Of a stretch of 64,000 nt of DNA, positions 1 through 6,933 are shown in pieces. Numbering within the stretch: the stretch's first letter is position 1; the number at the start of each line of letters is the position of its first letter. The stretch is from contig CAVSGL010000019.1 in the NCBI GenBank assembly GCA_963727465.1, positions 1 to 64,000 on the forward strand, read 5' to 3'. Made by a program: the position numbers and the translations under genes. The notes beneath the pieces are model-generated. The model was given only the letters and a program-made list of their open reading frames with translations, made no database searches and was not told where the DNA came from. The stretch is from VRUE01 sp963727465. GTDB lineage: Bacteria; Actinomycetota; Thermoleophilia; Solirubrobacterales; 70-9.

Positions 1-171
1 TGCCCGGCGCAGGTCTACGAGATCCCCGAGGAGCAGCTCGAGAACGGCGCCGCCGAGGTCGACGTCCACGTCACCGCCTCGAACTGCGTCCAGTGCGGCG
101 CGATCACCGCCAAGGGCGGCCGCCTGACCCTCCCCGAGGGCGGCGACGGCCCGCTGTACCAGGAGACGTAG
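1..171 (+). CDS. C-terminal fragment of ETF-quinone oxidoreductase / FixCX-type ferredoxin domain (5' end outside window)
   Basis: The window opens inside a reading frame that ends at TAG 169-171. The 56 visible residues begin CPAQVYE, continue to NCVQCGAIT and finish PEGGDGPLYQET. This is the layout of the C-terminal 4Fe-4S domain of electron-transfer-flavoprotein:quinone oxidoreductase and of FixX ferredoxins: one Cys in CPA-x-VYE, then a C-x2-C-x2-C cluster, then a PxGGxGPxY tail. Such proteins pass electrons from ETF to the membrane quinone pool. The third Cys of the cluster is Ile here (visible residue 35), so only three of the usual four ligands are present. The upstream FAD domain is not visible, so a stand-alone ferredoxin remains possible. 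Confidence 0.6.
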   Translation, partial: CPAQVYEIPEEQLENGAAEVDVHVTASNCVQCGAITAKGGRLTLPEGGDGPLYQET

Positions 172-203
172 ATCCTCTCGCGGTAGGCGCCGGGGACGGG
201 CAG

Positions 204-209
204 TAGCTT
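204..209 (+). promoter_or_regulatory. Candidate -10 element (TAGCTT) for a leaderless transcript
   Basis: TAGCTT lies 7 nt before the GTG start at 217 and there is no Shine-Dalgarno sequence. The same spacing occurs before several other genes here. No convincing -35 was seen. Confidence 0.3.
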
Positions 210-216
210 CCCCGGC

Positions 217-1116
217 GTGCTGGCGCTGGGGATAGTCGCCGCGGTCGGAGCCTCGCTGCTCTACAACACCTCGATCGCGCTCCAGGCCCTGGAGGCGCGG
301 CGGGTGCCCGAGGAGCACGGGCTGCGGCTGTCGCTGATCGGGCGGCTCGTGCGCAACCGGCGCTGGCTGGGGGCGACCGCGCTCGGCCTGCTGGGCTGGC
401 CGCTGGAGATCGTGGCCCTGCTGCTGGCACCGCTGACGGTGGTCCAGCCCTGCCTGGCCAGTGGGCTGATCCTCCTGCTCTGGCTCGGGGTCACCCGGCT
501 CGACGAGTCGCCGGGCCGGCGCGAGGTCGCCGCCGTCGCGGCGATCGTCCTCGGCGTCGCCGGGGTCGCGTGGGCGGCGCCGGAGCGGACCACCGAGCAC
601 GCCGGGGCGGCAGGGATCACGCTCGCGCTGGTGCTGGTCGCGATCCCCATGCTGGCGCCCTACGCGCTGCGTTTGCGCCTTTTTCCACGCCGGGGTGGGG
701 GAAGGGCGGCAATCGACGCCGCCGCGCTCGGCGGCCTGGCGACGGTCGCCGCGGGCTGCGGCTACGCCTGGACGGCGATCGCCAGCAAGCTGCTGACCGA
801 CGAGCTCGCCACCGGCGCGCTGCTGGTCGCCGTCGTCTGGCTGGCCAGCGCCGCGGCCTCGGAGGGGCTCGCCCTGCTGAGCGAGATGAGCGCCCTACAG
901 CGCCGCCCGGCGACCCGCGTCGCGCCGACGATGTTCGCGGTGCAGATCGTCGTCCCGGTGCTGCTGGCGCCGCTGATCTTCGGCGAGTCCTGGTCGGCCA
1001 CGCCGGCCGGCGGCCTCGCGCTGGTCGCCTCGATCGCGATCGCCGTCCTCGGCACCGTGCTGCTGGCCGGCTCGAAGACCGTCGCGGCGGTGATCGAGAG
1101 CGCCAACCGCGATTAG
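217..1116 (+). CDS. Multispan DMT-type membrane protein (EamA/NIPA-like)
   Basis: This 299-residue protein is almost entirely hydrophobic helices separated by short Arg-rich loops, about nine membrane spans. It has the small-residue-rich helices of the drug/metabolite transporter superfamily, and the N-terminal GIVAAVGASLLYNTSIALQA followed by repeated helix pairs suggests the NIPA/EamA branch. Members move small metabolites or divalent cations across the inner membrane; the substrate cannot be read from sequence. The GTG start is supported by the -10-like TAGCTT 7 nt upstream, consistent with a leaderless mRNA. It is monocistronic between the ETF-QO tail and the glycan operon. Confidence 0.6.
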   Translation: MLALGIVAAVGASLLYNTSIALQALEARRVPEEHGLRLSLIGRLVRNRRWLGATALGLLGWPLEIVALLLAPLTVVQPCLASGLILLLWLGVTRLDESPGRREVAAVAAIVLGVAGVAWAAPERTTEHAGAAGITLALVLVAIPMLAPYALRLRLFPRRGGGRAAIDAAALGGLATVAAGCGYAWTAIASKLLTDELATGALLVAVVWLASAAASEGLALLSEMSALQRRPATRVAPTMFAVQIVVPVLLAPLIFGESWSATPAGGLALVASIAIAVLGTVLLAGSKTVAAVIESANRD

Positions 1117-1148
1117 CGCGAATTTAGGTAGCTGACCGGTTTCGCTGC

Positions 1149-1154
1149 TAGCCT
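1149..1154 (+). promoter_or_regulatory. Candidate -10 element (TAGCCT) for the glycan operon
   Basis: TAGCCT lies 10 nt before the GTG start at 1165 with no ribosome binding site between them, which suggests a leaderless or near-leaderless operon mRNA. No -35 was recognised. Confidence 0.3.
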
Positions 1155-1164
1155 GCCCCGCGCC

Positions 1165-2199
1165 GTGCCCTCCTCAGCCAGCCCAGTGCTCGACGCGAGC
1201 CGCTTCGCGATCGGGTTCGACCATCGCGACCGTGCGCGGCTTTTCGAGCTGTGGACCGAGGTGCTCGACTCCGAGCAGTGGTCGGAGGGCCGCATGCTGG
1301 AGGCCTTCGAGCGGCGCTGGGCCGAGTGGAACGGCCTGCCCGCGCTCGGCCTCTCGAGCTGGGCCGGCGGGGCGCTCGCCGCGCTCGAGTTCGCTGGCGT
1401 GCGCGGCGAGACCGTGCTCTGCCCCTCCAACACCTTCATGGCGACGCCGCTGGCGGCGATCGGGGCCGGCGCCGAGGTCGAGCTCGTCGACTGCAACCGC
1501 AGCGATCTCTGCATGTCCTTCGAGGACTTCGAGCGCAAGGCCGAGCGCCACAAGCCGAAGGCGGCGATTCTCGTCCACATCGGCGGCCACATCGCCTTCG
1601 ACTCCGAGCGCATCGCCGCCTACTGCCGCGAGCACGGGATCTTCCTGCTCGAGGACTGCGCCCACGCGCACGGCGCCGGCTGGGGCGAGCGCCGTCCCGG
1701 GTCCTTCGGCGACGCCGGCGTCTACTCGCTGTACGCGACGAAGACCGTCTCGACCGGCGAGGGGGGCGTGCTCGTCTCCGCCGACCCCGAGCTGCTCGAG
1801 TTCGCGGCGAAGTTCCGCAACTACGGCAAGTTCGAGCACGAGGTCGACGGGCTCAACTTCCGCATGAGCGAGTTCACCGCGGCGCTCGGCCTCGTGCAGG
1901 CCGATCGCATGGAGGAGATCGTCGCCTGGAAGAACGCCTACGCGCGCGAGCACCTCGACCCGCAGCACCCCGCCCGGCTGGAGCTGCCCGATGGAATGAC
2001 CTCGGGCCTCTACAAGTACCTCGTCTTCGCGCCGATAGAGAAGTCGACGGGGCGCGTCTACGAGCAGCCCTGCCACACGATCATGGGCCGCGACGACGAT
2101 CTGCCGAACACCGAGTGGGTGGCCGAGAACCACTGGTGCGTGCCGCTCTACTACCGACCGGAGAGCCGCGAGGCGGCTCTGGCAAAGGAGGAAGCATGA
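1165..2199 (+). CDS. DegT/DnrJ/EryC1/StrS-family PLP-dependent sugar aminotransferase
   Basis: 344 residues with the family pattern: SNTFMATPLAAIGAGAE, the PLP-ring aspartate in LLEDCAHAHGA (D164), and the Schiff-base lysine in YATKTVSTGEGG (K193) followed by the N/Y region RNYGKFEHEVDGLNFRMSE. These enzymes usually transaminate keto-sugar nucleotides to amino sugars for surface glycans or antibiotics. The C-terminal part is shorter than usual. Its TGA overlaps the ATG of the next gene (ATGA at 2196-2199), so it is translationally coupled to the epimerase-glycosyltransferase fusion, placing it in a glycan or glycolipid pathway. The exact sugar substrate is not deducible. Confidence 0.85.
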   Translation: MPSSASPVLDASRFAIGFDHRDRARLFELWTEVLDSEQWSEGRMLEAFERRWAEWNGLPALGLSSWAGGALAALEFAGVRGETVLCPSNTFMATPLAAIGAGAEVELVDCNRSDLCMSFEDFERKAERHKPKAAILVHIGGHIAFDSERIAAYCREHGIFLLEDCAHAHGAGWGERRPGSFGDAGVYSLYATKTVSTGEGGVLVSADPELLEFAAKFRNYGKFEHEVDGLNFRMSEFTAALGLVQADRMEEIVAWKNAYAREHLDPQHPARLELPDGMTSGLYKYLVFAPIEKSTGRVYEQPCHTIMGRDDDLPNTEWVAENHWCVPLYYRPESREAALAKEEA

Positions 2200-4490
2200 G
2201 GGTCCTGGTAACCGGCGGCGGCGGCTTCATCGGCTCGCACGTGGTCGACCGGCTGATGCGCGCCGGTCACACACCGCGGATCTTCGACCTCAGCGCCTCG
2301 CCCTACCACTCGCCGCTGGAAGTGGAGACGTTCACCGGCAGCATCACCGACCCCGCCAACCTCGACCTGGCGATGCGCGACTGCGACGCCGCGATCCACC
2401 TCGCCGCGGTCGCCGACGTCGCCCACGTGCACGCCGACCCGGTGCTGGCCGAGGAGGTCAACACGCGCGGCACGCTGAACGTGCTCGAGGCGGCCTGCCG
2501 GGCGAAGGTCGGCCGCGTCGTCTACGGCTCGACCACCTGGGCCTACAGCGACTGCGCCGAGCAGGCGGTCGACGAGGACACGCCGATCCCGGCGCCGCGC
2601 CACCTCTACACGGCGACCAAGCTCGCCGGCGAGACCTACTGCGCCGGCTACGCCGAGCTGTTCGAGCTCGAGTCGACGGTGCTGCGCTTCGGCATCCCCT
2701 ACGGTCCGCGCGCCCGCGCCGCCGGCGTCGTCGCCAAGTTCACCGACCTGGCGCTGGAAGGCAAGCCGCTGACGATCGCCGGCGACGGCAGCCAGTGCCG
2801 CAGCTTCATCTACGTCGAGGACCTCGCCGACGGGATCGTCGCCTCGCTGGCGCCGGCCGGGGCGAACCGCACCTACAACCTCTCCGGCGACGAGGTCGTG
2901 ACGATCCTCGAAATCGCCGAGCGGGTGCAGGAAAACACCGAGGGCTGCGAGATCGTGCACACGCCGCCGCGCCCCGGCGACTTCCCCGGCAAGGAGATCT
3001 CCAACGCGCGGGCGCTCGAGGAGCTCGGCTGGAAGGCCGAAACGAGCTTCCGCGAGGGCGTGCGCCGCTACGTCGAGTGGGTGCGCACGACGACCCGCCC
3101 ACCCGATCCCGTCCCCGGTCTGAAGCCGGTGCTGAGCCGCAACGGCGCCGAGGAAGAGGCCGAGGAGCGGCCGCCGCGGGTGCTGGTGCTGACGGCCGAC
3201 ATCGGCGAGGGCCATGACCTGCCGGCGCGGATGATCAAGGATGAGGTCGAGCGCGACCTGCCCGACGCCGAGGTGGAGATCGTCGACGGGCTGAAGGCGA
3301 TGGGCAGGATCTCGTCCTCGGTCGCGCGCGACGGCTCGCGCTTCACCTTCAACTGGATGCCCTGGCTTTTCGACCTTCAGTACTGGCTGATCACCAAGTT
3401 CGCCCCGACCCGCTGGCTGATGCACCACCTCAGCTACGCGCTCGGCGCGCGCGGCCTGATGCGTGCGATCGAGGAGCGGCAGCCGGACATCGTCATCTCC
3501 ACCTACCCGGGGGTGACGGCGGTGCTCGGGATGCTGCGCGAGAACCGGCGCCTGCTGGTGCCCGTTCACTCCGCGATCACCGACCTCGCCGGCCTGCGCT
3601 ACTGGGCGCACCCCGGGGTCGACCTGCACTACGTCACCCACCCGGAGTCGATCGAGGAGGTCGAGCGCCTCGTCGGGCCCGGCAGCGTCGAGTGGCTGCG
3701 GCCGCCGATCGCCCGCGACTTCCTCATGCCGCGCACGCGGGCAGCGGCGCGCGAGGCGCTCGACGTGCCGGCGCATGGACGGCTGGTGCTCGTCTCCGGC
3801 GGCGGCTGGGGGATCGGCAACCTCGAAGGGGCGATCGAGGCGGCGCTCGCCGACGAGGACACGCTCGTCGCCTGCATCGCCGGCCGCAACGACGGGTTGC
3901 GCGAGAAGCTCGAGCAGCGCTTCGGCGGAAACGAGCGGGTGCGGGTGCTCGGCTTCACCGAGCAGATGAGCGACTGGATGGCGGCGGCCGACGCGATGGT
4001 CCACTCGACCGCCGGGCTGACCGTGCTCGAGGCGCACATCCGCGGCTGCCCGGTCGTCTCCTACGGCTTCTCCGCCGGCCACCTGCGCGCCAACAACGCC
4101 GCCTTCGAGCGCTTCGGCCTGGCCGAGGTGGCGCGCTCCGAGCACGAGCTCGAGTCGGTGCTGCGCCACCTGACCCGCGAGCGGCGCTCGCCCGACTCCA
4201 GCTTCGCCTCGCTGCCCTCGATCTCGTCGCGGGCGCTGGCCGCGCGGCCGCGGGTGAAGCCGCAGCCGGTGTGGCGGCTGCGGATGGAGCGGGTCGTGGC
4301 GGCGGTCAGCGTCGCCGCGCTGGCGATCGTCCTGCTGTTCACGGTGATCGACCGCGAAGCTCCCTACAAGGTCGTCGCCAAACCGCTCGAGGGGCGCATC
4401 CACTTCGGCCGCGACGAAGACGAACAGGTGCCGGCCGTGCAGGAAGCGCGACCGGCCCCCGCGCGCGACACCGCCCACGCGGGACGTTGA
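2196..4490 (+). CDS. Fusion of NAD-dependent nucleotide-sugar epimerase with an MGDG-synthase/MurG-like glycosyltransferase and a C-terminal membrane segment
   Basis: One uninterrupted frame of 764 residues carries two enzymes. Residues 1-300 are an extended short-chain dehydrogenase: Rossmann motif TGGGGFIGSH, then YTATK (Y138, K142). After a charged linker near residue 320, residues 326-690 look like a diacylglycerol/MurG-type GT-B glycosyltransferase: ADIGEGH for the N-domain loop, SGGGWGIGN, and HSTAGLTVLEAHIRG for donor binding. A single hydrophobic helix near 700-720 and a short charged tail follow. The start is fixed by ATGA overlap with the aminotransferase, and its end overlaps the deacetylase start (TTGA). 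It probably makes and transfers a modified sugar to a lipid at the cytoplasmic face. The two halves are normally separate proteins. Confidence 0.8.
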   Translation: MRVLVTGGGGFIGSHVVDRLMRAGHTPRIFDLSASPYHSPLEVETFTGSITDPANLDLAMRDCDAAIHLAAVADVAHVHADPVLAEEVNTRGTLNVLEAACRAKVGRVVYGSTTWAYSDCAEQAVDEDTPIPAPRHLYTATKLAGETYCAGYAELFELESTVLRFGIPYGPRARAAGVVAKFTDLALEGKPLTIAGDGSQCRSFIYVEDLADGIVASLAPAGANRTYNLSGDEVVTILEIAERVQENTEGCEIVHTPPRPGDFPGKEISNARALEELGWKAETSFREGVRRYVEWVRTTTRPPDPVPGLKPVLSRNGAEEEAEERPPRVLVLTADIGEGHDLPARMIKDEVERDLPDAEVEIVDGLKAMGRISSSVARDGSRFTFNWMPWLFDLQYWLITKFAPTRWLMHHLSYALGARGLMRAIEERQPDIVISTYPGVTAVLGMLRENRRLLVPVHSAITDLAGLRYWAHPGVDLHYVTHPESIEEVERLVGPGSVEWLRPPIARDFLMPRTRAAAREALDVPAHGRLVLVSGGGWGIGNLEGAIEAALADEDTLVACIAGRNDGLREKLEQRFGGNERVRVLGFTEQMSDWMAAADAMVHSTAGLTVLEAHIRGCPVVSYGFSAGHLRANNAAFERFGLAEVARSEHELESVLRHLTRERRSPDSSFASLPSISSRALAARPRVKPQPVWRLRMERVVAAVSVAALAIVLLFTVIDREAPYKVVAKPLEGRIHFGRDEDEQVPAVQEARPAPARDTAHAGR

Positions 4491-5137
4491 TCGAGGCGCC
4501 GCTGGCCCCGCACTCGCCGCGGATCGCGGCGCGGCTGGGGATCCTGCGGCGCCAGGCGAGCGACGGCGTGGCGCTGACGTTCGACGACGGGCCGCACCCG
4601 CAGGGGACGCCGCTGGTGCTGGAGATCCTGCGCGAGGCCGGGGCGGAGGCGACCTTCTTCTGCGCCGGCGAGCAGGTCGAGCGCCGGCCGGCGCTGGCGG
4701 CGGAGATCGCGGCCGCCGGCCACCGGGTCGAGCTGCACTGCCACCGCCACCGCAACGCGCTGCGGCTGACGGGTCGCCAGTTCGCCGAGGACGTCGAGCG
4801 CGGCCGGGCGGCGATCGAGGCGGCGAGCGGCCGGGAGATCCGCGACCACCGGCCGCCCTACGGGATCTACAGCGGCGCGGCGCTGCGCTGGGTTCGCCGG
4901 CGCGGCTGGCGACCGGTGCTCTGGTCGCAGTGGGGGAGGGACTGGCGCGGACGGGCGACGGGACGTTCGATCGCCCGGCTGGCGACCGGCACGGCCCGCG
5001 CGGGGGACATCGTGCTCCTACACGACGCCGACTACTACAGCGCCCCCGGTTCCTGGGCGCGCACCGTGGCGGCCCTGCCGATCATCCTCGAGGAGCTCGG
5101 CGAGCGCGGGCTTGGCATCTCCTCGCTGCGCCGCTGA
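4487..5137 (+). CDS. Polysaccharide deacetylase (NodB homology domain)
   Basis: 216 residues from TTG at 4487, whose TTGA overlaps the upstream stop. The NodB signature is clear: TFDDGPH (D33 base, D34 metal ligand), the H-x3-H metal site in ELHCHRHRN (H84, H88), RPPYGIYS as motif 3, and LLHDADYY near the C terminus as motif 5. These metal-dependent esterases remove N- or O-acetyl groups from GlcNAc-containing glycans or amino-sugar lipids. With no signal peptide and tight coupling to an aminotransferase, epimerase and glycosyltransferase, a cytoplasmic role on a lipid-linked amino sugar is more likely than wall remodelling. That role is inference. Confidence 0.85.
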   Translation: MIEAPLAPHSPRIAARLGILRRQASDGVALTFDDGPHPQGTPLVLEILREAGAEATFFCAGEQVERRPALAAEIAAAGHRVELHCHRHRNALRLTGRQFAEDVERGRAAIEAASGREIRDHRPPYGIYSGAALRWVRRRGWRPVLWSQWGRDWRGRATGRSIARLATGTARAGDIVLLHDADYYSAPGSWARTVAALPIILEELGERGLGISSLRR

Positions 5138-5334
5138 GAGGGCGGGGCGAGGGTCCACTGCTCGCAGCCTGCGAAGGCTTCGTCGAGCCGCCGCGCCATC
5201 GCGCTCCTCCTCTGGGGCCGTTCCTGGTCAAAGATCTCTCCTGGCATGGAGTCTCTCTCCGTCCTGTAGGGGGCGTTGACATAACAATCGCCCCTCGATC
5301 GGACGAAAAACCCGCAACTAGCGAAAATCGCCCA

Positions 5335-5370
5335 AACCCGCCTGGCGGGTTCTTCCCGCATAGCGGGAGG
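5335..5370. terminator. Tandem hairpins between convergent genes
   Basis: AACCCGC-ctg-GCGGGTT (5335-5351) is followed at once by CTTCCCGC-ata-GCGGGAGG (5352-5370, one G-U pair). It sits between the deacetylase and the minus-strand hydrolase, so it may serve both directions. The loop context CCCGCATAGCGGG recurs at other hairpins in this window. The rest of 5138-5334 holds no convincing gene. Confidence 0.5.
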
Positions 5371-5395
5371 AAAACGCCAACGGCCTCGGCCGCTG

Positions 5396-6232
5396 CTAGG
5401 CGACGAAGGCGGCGATCTCGTCGGCGACGCGCTGGGGCTGATCGAGCGGGACGAAGGTCTTCGCGTTCTCGATCTCGACCAGGCGGGCGTTCGGGACTTC
5501 GTCCCTGAGTCGTTCTCCGTACTTCAGCGGGAAGATCTTGTCGCCGGGCGCCCAGAGGAGCAGGAGGGGGAGGTCGGAGCGGCTCAGCTTCTGCGCCGCC
5601 TCTTCGGTGTAGCGCTTGTTCATCCCGATCGTGAACTTCTTCGCGTCGTGGCGCACGCCGGGGTTATCCAGCACCGGCCGCGCCCAGGAGGCGACGAGGT
5701 CGGCGGGGAACGGCGTGCGCGCGAAGGGCCTGTAGGCGGCGCGGGCGACGGCGCCGATGCGGACCGGGGCAAGCATCGCCGACATCACCCCCGGCACCTT
5801 GGTCAGCGCCGGCAGCGGCTTGAACATGCTCGGCGGGAAGTTGTCGTGGGTGTCGCAGTTGGTCAGCACGAGCCGGCCGATGCGCTCGGGATGGCGGGTG
5901 ACGAGGATCTGCGAGATCGCGCCGCCGGAGTCGTTGCCGACGATCGTCACGTCCTCGAGCTCGAGCGCCTCGAGGAAGGAGGCGACGATCGCGGCGACGC
6001 CGTAGGGGGAGAGGTCGGCGTCGGGCTTCATCGCCACCTGGTGGGAGGCGAACGGCCAGTCCGGGGCGAGGCAGCGGCAGCGGCCGGAGAGCGCGTCGAC
6101 GACGCCGTCCCAGAGCCGCCCGTCGACCAGGTAGCCGTGGACGAAGACGACCGGCTTCCCCTCACCCGCCTCGCGATAGCGGATCGTCCCGGCCGGCAGC
6201 TCGATCTCGCGGCGCTGGTCTGACTGGCTCAT
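5396..6232 (-). CDS. Alpha/beta-hydrolase fold protein
   Basis: 278 residues from ATG at 6232 (MSQSDQRRE). This start is preferred over the ATG at 6250 because GAGGAGG lies 6 nt upstream. The fold is shown by VVFVHGY (oxyanion loop), the nucleophile elbow VGNDSGG, where Asp occupies the nucleophile position as in haloalkane dehalogenase and epoxide hydrolase relatives, and LLLLWAPGDKIFPL for the acid loop. At the usual catalytic His position the sequence reads ENAKTFVPLDQP, with Thr where most relatives have His. It is divergent from a TetR gene across a 98-bp gap containing inverted repeats, so it is probably that regulator's target. Confidence 0.8.
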   Translation of the reverse strand: MSQSDQRREIELPAGTIRYREAGEGKPVVFVHGYLVDGRLWDGVVDALSGRCRCLAPDWPFASHQVAMKPDADLSPYGVAAIVASFLEALELEDVTIVGNDSGGAISQILVTRHPERIGRLVLTNCDTHDNFPPSMFKPLPALTKVPGVMSAMLAPVRIGAVARAAYRPFARTPFPADLVASWARPVLDNPGVRHDAKKFTIGMNKRYTEEAAQKLSRSDLPLLLLWAPGDKIFPLKYGERLRDEVPNARLVEIENAKTFVPLDQPQRVADEIAAFVA

Positions 6233-6263
6233 TGCGTCCTCCTCAATCATCGTCGGCGCCGAT

Positions 6264-6289
6264 GGGCCTAAAACGGTCCATATAGGCCC
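6264..6289. promoter_or_regulatory. Inverted repeat GGGCCTA-N12-TAGGCCC in divergent promoter region
   Basis: A perfect 7-bp inverted repeat with a 12-nt centre lies between the hydrolase and TetR genes and may be a second operator or part of the hydrolase promoter. Which gene it serves cannot be told. Confidence 0.4.
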
Positions 6290-6318
6290 TTTTTCGTCCC
6301 GTCGGCGGTGTAGAGTTA

Positions 6319-6333
6319 CATACAGACAGTATG
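6319..6333. promoter_or_regulatory. Candidate TetR operator CATAC-agaca-GTATG overlapping the regulator's start codon
   Basis: A perfect 5-bp inverted repeat about a 5-nt centre covers the ATG at 6331. TetR-family regulators commonly bind such palindromes in the shared divergent region. Overlap with the start codon implies autorepression and a leaderless mRNA; TAGAGT at 6311-6316 could be its -10. Confidence 0.5.
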
Positions 6334-6933
6334 AATGTCAAACGGACCCAGGCCGAGCGCTCCGAGGCGACCCGAGATGCGCTGATCGTGGCGGCCCGCC
6401 GCCTCTTCGCCCAGCATGGTTACTCCGGCGTCGGCACCGAGCAGATCGTGCGCGCCGCGGGGGTCACCCGGGGCGCGCTCTACCACCACTTCGCCGGCAA
6501 GCGGGAGCTGTTCGAGGCGGTCTACGAACAGGTCGAGGTCGACTTGGCTCAGCGGATCGCCGAGGGCGCGCTCGGCGGCGGCGCCACCGAGCCGCTGGCG
6601 GCGATGCGCGACGGCGCCGAGATGTTCCTGAAGGCGAGCACCGAGCCGGAGACGCAGCGGATCGTCCTGCTCGACGGCCCCTCGGTGCTCGGCTGGGACC
6701 GCTGGCGCGAGATCGCAGCCGAGCACGGCCTCGGCCTGATCGAAGCGACGCTGGCGGCCGCGGTCAAGGCGGGGGCGATCGCCGAGCAGCCGCTAAGGCC
6801 GCTGGCTCACGTCCTGATGGGGGCCCTCGACGAGGCCGCGATGCTCGTCGCCCGAGCCGAGGATCCGGACCGGATGCGGGTCGAGGTCGGGCGCACGTTC
6901 GACTCCCTGCTCGCCGGGCTCAGCGTTCGGTAG
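6331..6933 (+). CDS. TetR/AcrR-family transcriptional regulator
   Basis: 200 residues with the N-terminal three-helix DNA-binding domain typical of the family: ARRLFAQHGYSGVGTEQIVR, AAGVTRGALYHHFAGKRELF as recognition helix and tail. The rest is an all-helical ligand/dimer domain. It is divergent from the alpha/beta hydrolase and most likely represses that gene and itself through the palindrome at 6319-6333. The ligand is unknown. Its last 141 nt overlap the antisense tail of the minus-strand diguanylate cyclase frame. Confidence 0.9.
   Translation: MNVKRTQAERSEATRDALIVAARRLFAQHGYSGVGTEQIVRAAGVTRGALYHHFAGKRELFEAVYEQVEVDLAQRIAEGALGGGATEPLAAMRDGAEMFLKASTEPETQRIVLLDGPSVLGWDRWREIAAEHGLGLIEATLAAAVKAGAIAEQPLRPLAHVLMGALDEAAMLVARAEDPDRMRVEVGRTFDSLLAGLSVR

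Noticed and set aside
5276..5299. TTGACA at 5276-5281 as a plus-strand promoter
   Set aside because: No -10 at suitable spacing and no plus-strand gene downstream before the convergent hydrolase.
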